Origin: Misgurnus anguillicaudatus
Taxonomy: Eukaryota; Chordata; Actinopteri; Cypriniformes; Cobitidae
Reading direction: 5' to 3'
Length of the DNA: 64,000 nucleotides
NCBI RefSeq assembly: GCF_027580225.2
Contig: NW_027395284.1
Coordinates: 1,445,478-1,509,477, forward strand
Shown here piece by piece: positions 13,198-25,598 of the stretch. Both the position numbers and the translations under genes were made by a program. The notes below the pieces were generated by a model, which was not told where the DNA came from, made no database searches, and worked only from the letters and a program-made list of their open reading frames with translations. Position 1 is the stretch's first letter; every line of letters begins with the position of its first letter.

Positions 13198-15963
13198 GCC
13201 TTCTTCTCCCAGTTTTCTCTGCAGACCTCTCAATCCACGTGCATATCAGCCTCCTTTCTTCACTCTCCTCACTCGTTCTCCATTCACTTTGCTCTTCAGT
13301 CTTCCTCTGATGTGCCTGTTTCTCTGAACTGTGCATCAGTAGCACTGCAGTGCTCAGTTATCCCAGCTAAAGGCCTGCTGGGTCCGCTGCTCCGCTCACA
13401 TGTGCCCTGAACTGGACTGAACTGGTGTCAGCACGGCGAAGGGGGACGATTTCACGGAGAACAAGTTTACAGAGCATATCCACATGGACAAAAATGTAAT
13501 TTGCTTTCTCTGTGCAGACACATTTGTGCCAATTATTCACCGCATCTTTAAGTTCCTAGTCATGTATCGATGTTCCCCGAATGCGCTTGATCCGTTTGAA
13601 GGTTATTTAAAATCTTTCCACATATTACATCATCTTTTTCCTCTGGCTGTGTACGAGACTCGTGTGCTTTTTTACGGAATACACAAATGGAAAACTGTCA
13701 AAATATTAGACAATATTTCAACGGCACTATGCTACAAATCCCGTTGCAGGCTATCGATTCGGGTGCTTTCATCTAACTGGGCTCTTGTCTTTTTAACATG
13801 CCAGTTTACAGCCCAGAAATCACTTTTTATGAGTTTCTGTAAAGGGATCAAAATAATCGTATTCTGCCTTTTCCTGACACACCACACAATGACCCACCAG
13901 CATGATTATAATAATTAGTTAAACAATGGCTGCCAGTTCCTGATGTGTCAATGAATGGCACTTAGTCATTGGCAAAGCCTTTCCCATCACCCAGAATAGC
14001 AAACCTAATCATATGGAAAAGCACCTAAAACACGAGGCAAAATGGCAGCACCTTTCCTGCTATTATACTAGCAATCGTTAACATTCCCTCCGTAAGCCAT
14101 AGAAAATGATCTGCCCATATATGGACTTCCCATTCCCCTCCATATTCAAGGCTGTCTCATAAAGCACTCGGTTCCCAGCAAACTCTTTTATTGATACGCA
14201 GAACGCCAAATGGGCTCTTTATTACTGGATGTTCAATCTGGTCTATTGTGTTTTAGTGGCTTTTATGTGGCTAGGTAAGGACCAATCACTTCTTTAAACG
14301 TAGTGTGTAAATCCATGGCCTCGAATCCCAGAAGTGCACTAATAAGTGTGTCTATATATGACTACTTGGAGTAAATCAATAGGCATCATGAGTTAAGAGA
14401 AGATGAGGGCATATACATTTGAGCGAAGGAGAACCTTATATAAAAATGTCGATAAAAATGTCTTTTAAACTTCTCATTGGTGTTCAAAATAAGTAAGCAC
14501 AGACAGATAGCTTGCTGTAGCTCCCAAAGACTTCTCTTATAAACGGCAGGTGGTGGTACGGCAATGGTCTATGAATGAATTAAAAACATCTGCTTGCTTA
14601 AACAATCTCTGCATCACACAAATTAAACCATTTTCTTGTAATGTGTACAATTCAATATCAAAGGATATAATGTTTCGTTTGCCTGAGGAATGTAAGAAAC
14701 TCTACACCAACCTATACCATCAGCAAGGCCTATAATGCTTTTTGGCCCTATCCCGTTGGATGGGCTTTTGCCAGACTTAAAAATTAGATCAACACATAAT
14801 CATGTATGCACCATAAGCTCCTTTTTTTCTAAGTCTTAATGTGACAATGGGAAGAATTAAATGGATTTTATGGATATAAATAACGAAAGCGTTTATCTTC
14901 GAATAATTAGCACTGATCTTTTCTTCTTCCCAAACGATTACAGTAGGTATTTCTTTTCTATCCCTTCAAGCACAAGTCTCTATAGGAGCGGAGCCAAATA
15001 AATCAAACACAGTGGTCCGTCCGTGTGTCATTTTTCTAAATAAGGGCGAAATATAATTGAGTCAATGAGCAGTTAGTTAACCTACTTTTTCAGTTTCTCC
15101 TTGCTTGGGCGGCGCACACTGAAACTACACATCAGAATGGAAAGCCAAAACATCAAGACATCAAACAAAAGTGAGATCAATGCAAATGATTGATGCATGA
15201 CATTGGTGGACCTAATGCACAGTAAAGACTGTCCATCTTAAACTATCTCACCTAACCTGAAGAAAAAAACACTATCACATCTGCACAAAAAAAAAACTCA
15301 TTTCCGGTTTAACATCAAATTAGTTCATTAACACTGTAAAGTACGTGGCAGTGGTACAGTATTTAATGCAATAAACACATGTTCCTCACATAACCATGCA
15401 AGAAATCACAGCATTCGCCCAGTTTGCATACTGTACCCATGCACATGCGTACATTTGCGGGCTACACTACACAGTCTTTTAAGTGAGACCGCAAGCCAAT
15501 AGCACAATAGTCTTTGCTTTGTTAGCCCACTAAAATCTGCAATTCTCCAACATCCACCTCGACGCGTAATGGTTTAACTGTGAGTGTGAAACCGCTTAGC
15601 GCATCCCTGTGCTGAAGCACGGTCACCAATAATTTATTCATTAACTTAAGTTGCTCCAAGGTCCAGAGGTCCCTGACGTTTTGATCAGCCCTCAAACTGC
15701 TCCGATTCGTCACGGGTCCACGGGTGTGTGCCCGGTTCCCTCCGTGACCAAACTTCTAAGTGCTGTCAAGTTCACATCTGCATAGATCTCTTATTCAACC
15801 CTGCCAATTAAACCTCTGGAAAATTACACCGACCGGTTCGTTCAGTACACACATGGTGACAGCTTCCAAGTCATGTTTGCATATAACCAATCAGTAGCAA
15901 CAAAAGCACTAATTTACTAGCTCGTGCAATGCGTTAACAAACCCGCAACCAAATTATGCTTAC
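13195..15963. other. Gene-free stretch upstream of the candidate exon
   Basis: A 144-codon frame at 13484-13918 (+) and a 63-codon frame at 15522-15713 (-, GTG first codon) match nothing I know. If the donor at 15964 is real, this stretch would be the first intron of a minus-strand gene whose later exons are not in the window. Confidence 0.35.
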
Positions 15964-16230
15964 CTTGCTTTTAAGTTTAAAGGGTCAGTCGCGCATTTCC
16001 GTACTGGTAGTATTAATATTCCTCCGGGTTGATGATTAGGTTCGTGCTGACGGTCCGGTACTCGCCGCTGTTTGAGATGCTGACAGCAGCGCGCAGGATT
16101 CCCCTCCGTCCCAGCCGCGCGTTTCCATTGGTCTTGCTGCACCTCAGTTAGAGGAGGGGCGCAGAGATGCGCTCTTGCTACGACAACATGCACATGCATC
16201 CACAGCAAAACGTGTTTCCTATTAAATTAA
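15964..16230 (-). promoter_or_regulatory. Candidate promoter and non-coding first exon of an unidentified minus-strand gene
   Basis: This is a GC- and CpG-rich patch in AT-rich surroundings. Read on the minus strand it holds a CCAAT box (GACCAATGG near 16120), GCGCGG words, and a strong splice donor at its lower edge: AAAGCAAG followed by GTAAGCAT, the last exon base being 15964. No downstream exon could be recognised within the 16 kb to the left, so the gene, if real, has a long first intron and its product is unknown. It could also be an unrelated CpG patch with a chance donor. Confidence 0.3.
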
Positions 16231-17394
16231 TATGTTTTCATTGTATGGTGTCTTATAAGTTAAACATGAAAATAGTCGCCATTAGCCTATGTATGGGCAT
16301 GCAATGGAGGCTGTCTGGTACTGTTTAGTGCTTCCTTCAGCAAAATGAACCATATTATAGTAAAAGTGAAGAAACCATGCTTTTTCTTGCGAATTGATTA
16401 TCATTTGTATTTACCACAGTTTAAATACATGTATTATTGCATTTACTACAATAAAACAAAACAATAAAAACATGGTTATACTAAACCAGTAAATGTTCGT
16501 ATTTTCGTAATGGTTGAAACAAAGAAGTGGTATAGGAAAAGCCTTCCGAGTGCTTCTATCTCATGATTTTTCCAGATAAAAGCAAAATGCTAGTTTGACA
16601 AATGCAATACATGAAATGAACACAAGTCCTTTTATTCTCTATCTTACAAAAATTGAGAAAGAAAATGGGTTTAACCCTTTTAAGGGCTAAGAAAAACCAA
16701 GGTCAGTTTAAAAGCTTTAATGAATTGAATTACTGTTTCAACGTAATAACACGTACGCCTCAGACGCCCTTGAAAATACAAGAAAAAATGTCTGACTTAC
16801 ATTCACTCTAAACAGAATTGTATAAATACATTTTATAAGACCAAAGGATTAAGGAAATAAACCAGCGATTCTTTTAAGGTCAAAACTTCAATAATCTTGT
16901 CTTCTTTTATTTATTTTAGTCTATCTTGGTCATTCATTAAAACACCAAATGGGAATTACGCCGCTCAAAATTGTAATGTGGTAACATTAACACACTGGCT
17001 TATCCGTTTCATATTCAGAAGAAATGATTACAGCGTTTAACCATAATGCTGGTTATTTTCACAGCCTCTGGTGTCAATTCACAAACTCGCTGCAAATAAA
17101 TGCAGCGAAACCTCGCAGACCTCCGCACACGTAATCAGGCCTACGGAAATATGACATCAATATGTAAGCAGTATAATAACATGCATGCCTATCCAAACGG
17201 AAGTCTAAACAATACGTCAACTGCCAAAATCCAATGGGAACAAAATTTTCAAGAAAAGTAAGATGTATAGGTGTGAATGTCTGTGTCTTGATTTAATCGT
17301 GTTCAGCACCTTGGCCAGCGACTCACAAGCTCCATCACAACAGCAAGTCCCATTGACTAACACTGACAACACGTTTACCATTACACTCCATTTT
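16231..17394. other. Gene-free stretch
   Basis: AT-rich sequence with no repeat or coding signal I can define. Confidence 0.45.
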
Positions 17395-17835
17395 TGTCTT
17401 GTTTTCAGTACAAATATCAAAAAATTCTTAAATTAAGATGCATTTTCTTAATGAGCAAAATGACCTAAGAAAATAAGTCTAGTTTTTAGACACAAATATA
17501 CAATTTAAGTGAATTTGTGCTTAAAACAAGCACATCTGCTAATGGGGTGAGAAAAAAATCTTGAAATAAGTCATTTTTTTAATTAAAGGTCACATTCTTT
17601 CTGATCCCATTTTTAAACCCTAGTTAGTGTGTAATGTTGCTATAATAGCATAAATAATACCTGTAAAATGATAAAGCTGAAAGTTCACTGCCAAGTGATA
17701 TATTTTCTGTAACAGAATTCGCCTTTCAATACAGCGAACGGCCGGTTTGGACTACAGCCCTCTACTTCCTGCTTTAATGACGTCACTAGAACAGTTTGTT
17801 GGCTAACCTCCGCACACAGGAATACGTCAGTCGCC

Positions 17836-17880
17836 AGCTAAGCTAACAGCAAGCTAAGCTAACAGCAAGCTAAGCTGCTA
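17836..17880. repeat. Short tandem repeat, about 17-bp unit, 2.6 copies
   Basis: AGCTAAGCTAACAGCA recurs in direct tandem, ending with a partial unit AGCTAAGCTGC. Confidence 0.8.
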
Positions 17881-18676
17881 TCGAATCACAACCAGGGGGG
17901 CAGGGTTTCATATTATATTAAAGCTTGCCATTGATTAGCGGACCCCCACCTGGTGTTAGCATTCCATTGACTCCCATTCATTGTGGCCTCACTTTGACAG
18001 CGAATAACTTTACCATTAGAAGCAGTTTTTGTAAAAATAGGCTAACGATTGCGTCATAACCTTTGACTCCCTGTCGCACAGTAGAGAAATTACCATATGA
18101 ACAGGAAGAGAAGCTCACAGGCAATCTTTTACTGTCTATGAGGCAATCGGGGGGGACGTGGAGGCATAAAGTCAAGGGAGAAGCCCATAGAAAGTCCATA
18201 AAAGCTAGGGACAAAATTGTTCAATGTTTTGAGGATTCGGTGGGTGATTCAGATTTCTCTTGGCACAGCTATTAGAATACTTAAAATTGTCAGACAGGTT
18301 GCTCACGTCACATCTATCATCAAGCTTAGTTTGAGTCTGCGCAGTACGCTCGACCCCCAGGAAGTGCGTGCTTCTAATTGACTTTACTTGTCTCCATTAA
18401 ATCCAATGGGGTTGCTGTGTCCATTTTTTTTACTGTCTATGATCACAATACAATAAACAAGCTACACAATCAGAACTCGATACATATTTCTAAAGGAGGG
18501 ACTTCATATAACAAGGAAGACATCAGCCTGTTTTGAGGACAGTGAAAACAGGGCTATACAAATAAGTAAATTGTGTGAAAAATACTGCGTTTTTTACACG
18601 TGAAACATGAACACAATGTCCACTGTAAATACAATCAAAGCTTTAAAAACACAGAAAGAAAGGGACCTTTAAACAC

Positions 18677-19039
18677 TTAAAGGTGCTCTAAGCGAATTCA
18701 CGCGTTTTAGACCATAAAACATTTTTTGTTACATACAGCAAACATCTCCTCACTATCTGCTTGCTGCCTGTCCTCTGATCAAACTGTAAAAAAAAACGAT
18801 CTCTGTAGATAGCCCAGGCTCCACAAACTGCAATAAAAACAAAGTGGCCAAACCTACAAACAGAAATCATAACAAAGTGTTCCAGCCAATAACCGAAAAG
18901 AAGGATTTGGAGGTGGGGATTGGGCGCTTTCATGAAAGCACGGGAGGGAAGGGGAGGAGTTAGCTACTCTCCGTTTGTTTGAAAACAGTTCAAATATTAA
19001 CAAAAGTAACGTCACACAGATTCGCTTAGAGCGCCTTTA
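18677..19039. mobile_element. MITE with AAAGGTGCTCTAAGCGAATT ends
   Basis: The left end AAAGGTGCTCTAAGCGAATT and right end GATTCGCTTAGAGCGCCTTT are inverted repeats of about 20 bases. The total length is about 360 bp and there is no open frame. It lies within the larger composite at 17395-19255. Confidence 0.75.
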
Positions 19040-19255
19040 ATTTAAGAAAAAAGTCTCACCCCATTGGCAGATTTTTTTTTCTTTTTGCTTGTTTTAAGCA
19101 TAAATTCACTTAAATTTTATATTTTTTGTCTAAAATATTTTTTTTTCAAGAAAATCTTGATTTAAATTTTTTTTAAAACTTGATTTAAAAAATACATCTT
19201 GATTTAAAACATTTTAGATATTTGTACTATAACAAGACAAAAATACAACATATAA

Positions 19256-22199
19256 AGTCATTTTTTGCAGTGTTACTTCTCACTTATGACAACACTGTAC
19301 TGTTGTCATGCTTAATAGTGATTGGTTTATCAAACATCTGGGTTACAGATGAAAACTGAACTGTAATTGACGAGTCTCTGTATCTTTGCCTCCATCTGTC
19401 TATATTTGGGTATACAGCTGTTCAAACGTCACTTCGCTGCCTCTCATGCAACTGACTTTTCCTCAAGGAAATGCAAATCTAGGGTGATTTAGAGAGCCCA
19501 TACATCAACTTGAAATTTGAGTACAGTACCTAATGCATGCATTGAAAAAATCTAAAGTACCTGCTTAGCATTTTAAGTATTTTACCAACCCAGCTGATTC
19601 AAACAGTCAGCTGAGTGTCACATAGTAGATTGCTCAGATGTCCCTATAATCCAAAAGTCTAGCTTTGCATCATACGCATTTACAGTATATCTTGCAATAC
19701 TAAACAACAGTATATGATTACAGTATATCCCATTTCCCAAACTTTAATAAGCATCTTTGGAATATGAATCTCTGATGTAAGTTTCAGCAACAGTGATAAA
19801 CAATGCTCAGACTCAATGCAACTGCATACGTATCATTAATGCATTCATTTCGTTGCAGGTCACATGAGACTCAACACTACTACAATGGACTATAATTGTC
19901 GATTACAGGTTTATATGGATGAAAGTCGTCAGCGCAAAACATCTGGTGGAAGGTAATTGCAGGACATAGCAAATTATCATTTAGAGAAATAAATTTAACC
20001 CTGGAGAACCCACTGGTCAAATTTGGCCAATGTTAATTGATGCTAAGATAAAGGTTCTTGGGTTCTCCAGGGTTAAATGTGTGTGATATTACCTTCTAGG
20101 CCAGGGTTTGTATAATATGAAAAACACATGGAAAGAAGTCATAGGCACATAATTATAGAAGTTAGGTTTACTGTGTACCATTACATAGCTGAGCGATCCC
20201 TGGCACACTGTATGACTGTAGTCGATGCTCTGTGTCAGCAGAAACAGCGATTGAAACTACGATTTTGAAATCTGACATTGGGTCTTCAATTATTTTAAGA
20301 GCGGCGTATGTGCTGTGTCGTGTACCAGACTGGTGGTGATGGTGATCTGTGTGTTCACCATCCGTGCTCACAACATTTATACCAGAGTTATGCTCAAAGC
20401 TATTCATGATTCATAAACATGATTATATTTCCACATTGTGCACATTTCATACAATCATAAATGACATATGGGACAGGCAATGATTGAGGGCAATGATATT
20501 TACCCAACCAATCACGGGGCTTTGTGATGCACAACAGGACGCATCTCCATCACACAGTCTATGCTGACAATCACAAGATGGAACAAAACACAAATCAAAT
20601 TTCCAGTGAGGTTTGTGTCATATCACAGCTAAAGGTCACCTCTGAATTTAGTTTTTGGTCACAGTCTCCACCTCGCATGTGTACTCTGAATCAGCGAACA
20701 TGAAGCAAGTGATAGTTATTGACCAATCCCGGATGTGTGCCCCCACACAGCTGTCTCCTCTCTATCGCCAGGCCTAAATGTTTCTCTGAAAAGATGGCAC
20801 AAACATATAATAATGCTGCGACTACCCTTATAAAGTGTTCCCTATGACAATATTGAGGTGTGATATACTAAATGCAAAATCGTGTGATGAATAACATATT
20901 TCAGTAATGGTTGAGTTTTAAACCATGGCATCTCCACCCCCCGTTGGCCAGGGTGATTCACTATCAACTTAAGCAGCTTTTTGAAATGCTTTCTTACCCG
21001 TAACCTGCCTCCAGATTAAACGCTGGTCTTTATGTCTGTAACCTATCAGCATATTGACAGTTTTAATGGCGCAGCACTGATTGGAGTGGTCGCTGGAAAA
21101 CTGCTTGTGGTCTCTGCAGTGCTGAGTAAAAGGAAAAGATGACCCTGGGAAATAAACACTAAGGTTGTTCAATAAAATAAATACTCGGGACGTTTTTTGG
21201 GCTTATCTAAAATTAAGCATTAATACTTTAAAACTTGGTGTCTCCTGTATGGTCTGTTTTAACTGTAGCCAACTAACATGTTATCAAAATTCAGTAAACA
21301 AAGGCTGAGGATGAAAAGCATTGTAAATATGAATATTTCATATGCGCATGAATTATTAATATTACTCCTCTAAAATTTCACATGCGGGCTCACGACAGGC
21401 TTGGTTTAAATAAAATAATCACTTTAAACAGATATTTTCCCAGTTGTATAAACTTATGTATTTAGATGAGAAAAATATTTTAAAAATACAGATCACAGCC
21501 CTTTGAGGCATGCAGGCAACCTGAGTCAATAAATACGCTTTTCTTTGAATGCCAAATTTTACAAAGTATTTGCTAAAATAAGCCTGAGAGTAGCAATATG
21601 TATGTCTGTGAATTAATGTAGCACACTTTCATAACGCATTTTTTTTCCTCATTGGCCATAGTCAGGGATGGCTGGAGTACCAGGTAATGCTAAAATGTAG
21701 TTGGTCTTCTTTACAATTCTCACAGTCCTTTTGTCATTACATCACTAGTCTATATCGCCATCCAGTGGTGATTATGAAGAATACACAGATCTTCATCTAG
21801 AGAGGTTGTGTTACATCCTAGGACCCAAAGGGAGGTAAAGTTGAGTATACACACACACACACATAGTACACATCAATAAGATTGGAAAAAATGTGATATT
21901 AATAGTTATAAATAAAAATAAAGATGTAATTTGATTCAGACTGCACATGGGAGGAGATTGTACCCCCACACTAATAATACTTATTATTTTAAACCATGTA
22001 AGCAAAAATATTATTTACCACCCAAAGTATGCGTCTTCAAACACTGCACTTTAGCCCATGACCAGATTGGCCTTTCCAAAGTGAAGGGAATCTATTTTTG
22101 AACCCGTCCGTTCCTTTTCCTGCACGAGTTCCTGTGGGAGGGCCACTAAAAAGCATGGGAAAGTTTCCTTTCCCTCATTCGTTTCTTTTTCTGATTAAG
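19256..22199. other. Gene-free stretch between composite repeat and connexin gene
   Basis: Apart from the small palindromic MITE near 20 kb, I see no defined element. Short frames of 60-80 codons on the minus strand (20168-20407, 20969-21172, 21811-22005) have no recognisable content. Confidence 0.4.
19997..20076. mobile_element. Miniature palindromic element, TTAACCCTGGAGAACCCA ends
   Basis: TTAACCCTGGAGAACCCA at the left and TGGGTTCTCCAGGGTTAA at the right are perfect inverted repeats around a short AT-rich centre, about 80 bp in all. Confidence 0.75.
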
Positions 22200-22286
22200 A
22201 GCCTCAACGGCAAGTGCTTGTAAGAGTCTCAGTGGCAGAATCTCCTCACACGGATAGTAAAGATAAACATTACGCAGGGCTTACAG
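22200..22286 (+). promoter_or_regulatory. Candidate non-coding first exon of the connexin gene
   Basis: Connexin genes usually have a short 5' non-coding exon and one coding exon. Upstream of the connexin coding exon, the sequence GGGCTTACAG followed by GTAAGCTT gives a strong donor, with 22286 as the last exon base. The coding exon at 25599 has an acceptor just before its ATG. The start of the exon is a guess and no clear TATA box is seen. The link to the connexin is inferred from spacing and strand only. Confidence 0.3.
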
Positions 22287-23457
22287 GTAAGCTTATGTCT
22301 TATAAATCATCTTTCCTGTAGAGTTTGATCTGTTATATAATAACCTAACACAACTGACTATATACTGTATATATAACCAAGTTTCTGAACTAACATTAAC
22401 ATTTGATAGTAGTTTTGAATAATAGCAACATTTTACATATATCCAAATAGTCATTTTGTTAATAATTGAATGTACAAAAACTATTGGACTGTTATATAGT
22501 ACATTTATAAAGGACCTTTAGTTATTATTTTGCTATTTTTATTTAAAAACCAAACATTTAAGCTGAAGAAAGACAAAAAGGCAGAGAGAGAGAAAAATTC
22601 TGAGAATTCATATTTCTCTGTTATATAAGCCATCTAAAGGCTTCTGATTTTCCCCTGGGGCCAAACAATGCAAAAACTTTATCTGTTTAAGATCTTCCTC
22701 GTGGCCAGGGGGCAAAATATTGAAATAACACATTTTTACTATTATTATTTAGGTTTAAACAGTTATGTAATGTTTGAATGAATCGACCACATAAACAAAC
22801 CAGGTCTGCTGAAAGAAGAAAACAAGAAAATAAACGAATAAACAGATAAGAGCAGTCTGGGAATGAACAGTGTATGTGGTGTTTACACAAACGCGAGTCA
22901 TTTCGAGCTGGAACGCTTTGCTGAGTCCCATGAGTCTTCAAAAAGAAGACACAGATGCTTTCTCTTCAGAAGTTCATGCTTGAAAACTGATTATAACACT
23001 TTCTGTCTGTGATAATTTAATTTCTAATGACAGGTCATTGCCGGGATTCATGATCCATTCTCCATAGCATTCTTTTGAGGGTCATTTAGTCTCTATTTCT
23101 TGTTGGAGTTAACTCTGACAGTAATTTCAAATAATTTATGTATAAAGTTGTATATTAGGCTACAATCGATAAATTAAGTTTGTCAGTAAAACAAAACCTT
23201 GATTTATTTGTTAATATATGAAATATATTACTGATTAACCTTATACATTGTTCCAATTCACTACCCTTTCGTGTTGTTGGCCAAAAATGGCCACTAAATT
23301 AAAAGGCTGTAAAAATGTATCAGATTAATATTGTTTTTCAATTTTTTTTGCATAAATCTGTTAATCAACCTCAGTACTGATCAAAACTACCAAATGTTTC
23401 CAAAAAGTTCATGATTTTAACTCTTTAATTGCCAAGTTCATAAGTGATGCCACTGAT

Positions 23458-23903
23458 TTAAAGGGGACATATTATGAAAATCTGACTTTTTCCATGTTTA
23501 ACTGCTATAATTGTGTCCCCGGTGCTTCTATCAAACCTAGAAAATGTGAAAAAGATCAACCCAGTAACTTAGTTTTGGTAAACCATTATCTGCAAGCATG
23601 TGAAAAAAAGTTCATTGTAATTTGGCTCCTATTGTGATGTCAGAATAGGATAATACCGCCCCCTTTATCTGCACTATCCAACCACAGCACAGCCATTTAG
23701 TACAGAGAGAAAGAGAGAGAAAGAAAATCATTCACAGCACAATTGAGTTTCAATTGCAACAAACCACCATCATGGTGATCAGTGTTTGCACTTCATCCGC
23801 TCATTTGCATTTTAAATGACACACCCAAAACGGCACACTTTTGCTCAGACCTAGATTTAGATTTAGTTTACATCTTTAAAAAAATCTCATAATATGGGAA
23901 AAA
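23458..23903. mobile_element. AAAGGGGACATATTATG-type element
   Basis: The left end is AAAGGGGACATATTATGAAA. Near the right end CTCATAATATG is its inverted partner, and the final bases appear worn. Internal words (GACACACCCAAAA, GGCACACTTTTGCTCA) recur in the fragment at 55300-55488, which retains the intact end TGTCCCCTTTAAA. Non-coding. Confidence 0.6.
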
Positions 23904-24269
23904 AAACACAAAATGCCTGATTTTCAATATAAAAAGTGATTGTGGACTGGATTTTTTTCACCTTTCTCACAGTCTTGGGCATGCCAAAGATTAGTAAAAC
24001 CATTAGCTTTGATGCATTTTTAGTTTTTGTGCAGCATCAGATTTAAATTCCCCCCCCTCATTTATGGTTTGTGGCCATTTTTGCACCATTGACTTCCATT
24101 ATAACAACATTTATTTATTGCAAAGCAATGACACCTTATAATCATGCATTCTTGATTCTTTGTGGTTTTTCCTTTTGCAAAGAGGTAAAATTTGTCAGTT
24201 TTACTATTGAACACCATGTGGTACCATTAACCCTTTAGTAGCAAGTGCAAAAAACAGAGCTTAATTTCT

Positions 24270-24951
24270 AGGGCCTCATTTATAAAATGCTGCGTAAAAA
24301 CCATCCTACATTTGATCTTACGATCATTTAACAAAATGCGTACGTGTGATTTATAAACCGAACGTACCCCTTTCAAATCTATAAATCGCAAATGAACTTG
24401 AACTTGTGCGCGCAGCCAAGCAGTTTCAGATCTCCGCCTTTAAACGATGTGTAATTAAAGGCAGAGTGCACAATGTTTGAAAGCCAATGTTGATATTTGA
24501 AATCACCTAAACAAACACGCCCCCACCCCAATAGAATCTGGACCTTCTTTTAAAAGACCCGCCCCACACATACGCAACCCGGCAAGGATGTCGGTTAGTA
24601 GACACGCTCCTTACTGCTGATTGGCTATAAGTGTGTTTTGGTAGTCGGCCCGTCTCCTTTTCCAAAGCGTTTTTCAAACATTGTGCACTCCGCCTTTAAT
24701 GTCAGACATACAAAAGAGCGCTTGTCAATGTTTAAACCCAATTTCAAACAGCAAGAATGGCTTATATTTCCAAAAACCTGCAGCAATCGGACAAGCAAAA
24801 GTGTGTACGTCTGCTCAGACCCTGACGTAGCGCTAAGCACTTTTCCACAACAAAGACAGTTTTTATAAATATGAACTTTGCCGTGGATTTTTGCCTACGC
24901 ACACTTTACGATCAAATCTGTGCATACGCACGCTTTATAAATGAGGGCCCT
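24270..24951. mobile_element. Element with AGGGCCTCATTTATAAA ends
   Basis: AGGGCCTCATTTATAAA at the left and TTTATAAATGAGGGCCCT at the right are inverted repeats. Subterminal words ACGATCATTTAAC and TTTACGATCAAAT also pair. No transposase frame. It encloses a second MITE at 24454-24700. Confidence 0.75.
24454..24700. mobile_element. Nested MITE, ATTAAAGGCAGAGTGCACAA ends
   Basis: Left end ATTAAAGGCAGAGTGCACAA and right end TTGTGCACTCCGCCTTTAAT form inverted repeats, extended inward by TGTTTGAAA and TTTCAAACA. It is 247 bp with no coding capacity, and is younger than the element it interrupts. Confidence 0.8.
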
Positions 24952-25598
24952 GGTTTGTACACAACACGTAAGGGTAGAATATGTGCCCACGGTATATTGT
25001 TAAGTTTTTGGGAAAAAAAATCTTAAAATATGTGTAAATATATGATTTGTCAGAAAAAAATCATTCAATTTGCTGAAACACGGAGAAAGTTGTGGCCAAA
25101 TTAAGACTAAAAAATAACAAAACACATTAGGGTTAAGTTTATTTTTAAATGTAACAAATGGATAATTTGTGGAAACTGTAATGTGCAAATCTTCTCTTTC
25201 AATCTTTTGAAATGAAAAAAAGAGACTATAAATTACCCATAACAATTGTGCAATTTGACTCATAAATAGAAAACAGCCTACGTATGTTACCAGATGCAAC
25301 CTGCTTTAGTTATTGGAGGACAAAAGTTACAAACAGAATCAACCTGTTCCCTATTAAATCTTTGAACCTGTGACTTTATTTTTTTGTGGTGGTCTTACTC
25401 ATGATGTTTACAATTTAGAGGAAAAAAACATGTTTTGCAATATTGATGAACACTGTGTACCTTCCGCTCAGTATAATGTTGCTGTTTTCTGTCATGCTTA
25501 CTTACAGTAGGGATGTTTGCCCAGATCCCACAATAAAAATTGTCTCTTCCTACAGATGTTCATTTTGTGTATACTTCTTGTTTCTGCCGGTGTAGAGG

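Larger units (their letters stand above)
17395..19255. mobile_element. Composite of nested inverted-repeat elements
   Basis: The outer arms are inverted: 17395-17580 carries TGTCTTGTTTTCAGTAC, TTAAGTGAATTTGTGC and ACATCTGCTAATGGGGTGAG, and 19055-19255 carries the complements (CTCACCCCATTGGCAGA, GCATAAATTCACTTAA, AACAAGACAAAAATAC). Inside lies a second pair with ends AAAGGTCACATTCTTTCTGA (17586) and AGAAAGAAAGGGACCTTT (about 18671). Next to that is a third element at 18677-19039. All lack coding capacity. The span also contains a short triplication at 17836-17880. Confidence 0.6.
23258..24977. mobile_element. Outer inverted-repeat element holding two further insertions
   Basis: The ends CACTACCCTTTCGTGTTGTT (left) and ACAACACGTAAGGGTAGAA (right) are imperfect inverted repeats. 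The interior contains a GGGGACATATTATG-type element (23458-23903) and the 24270-24951 element, which itself contains another. If the connexin first exon is correct, this pile sits in its intron. Confidence 0.5.

Noticed and set aside
13484..13918. 144-codon open frame, plus strand
   Set aside because: No recognisable family, no start context, isolated in gene-free DNA. Length is within chance for AT-moderate vertebrate sequence.
15522..15713. 63-codon minus-strand frame with a protein-like look
   Set aside because: It opens with GTG rather than ATG, has no splice acceptor that I can see at its start, and resembles no family I know.
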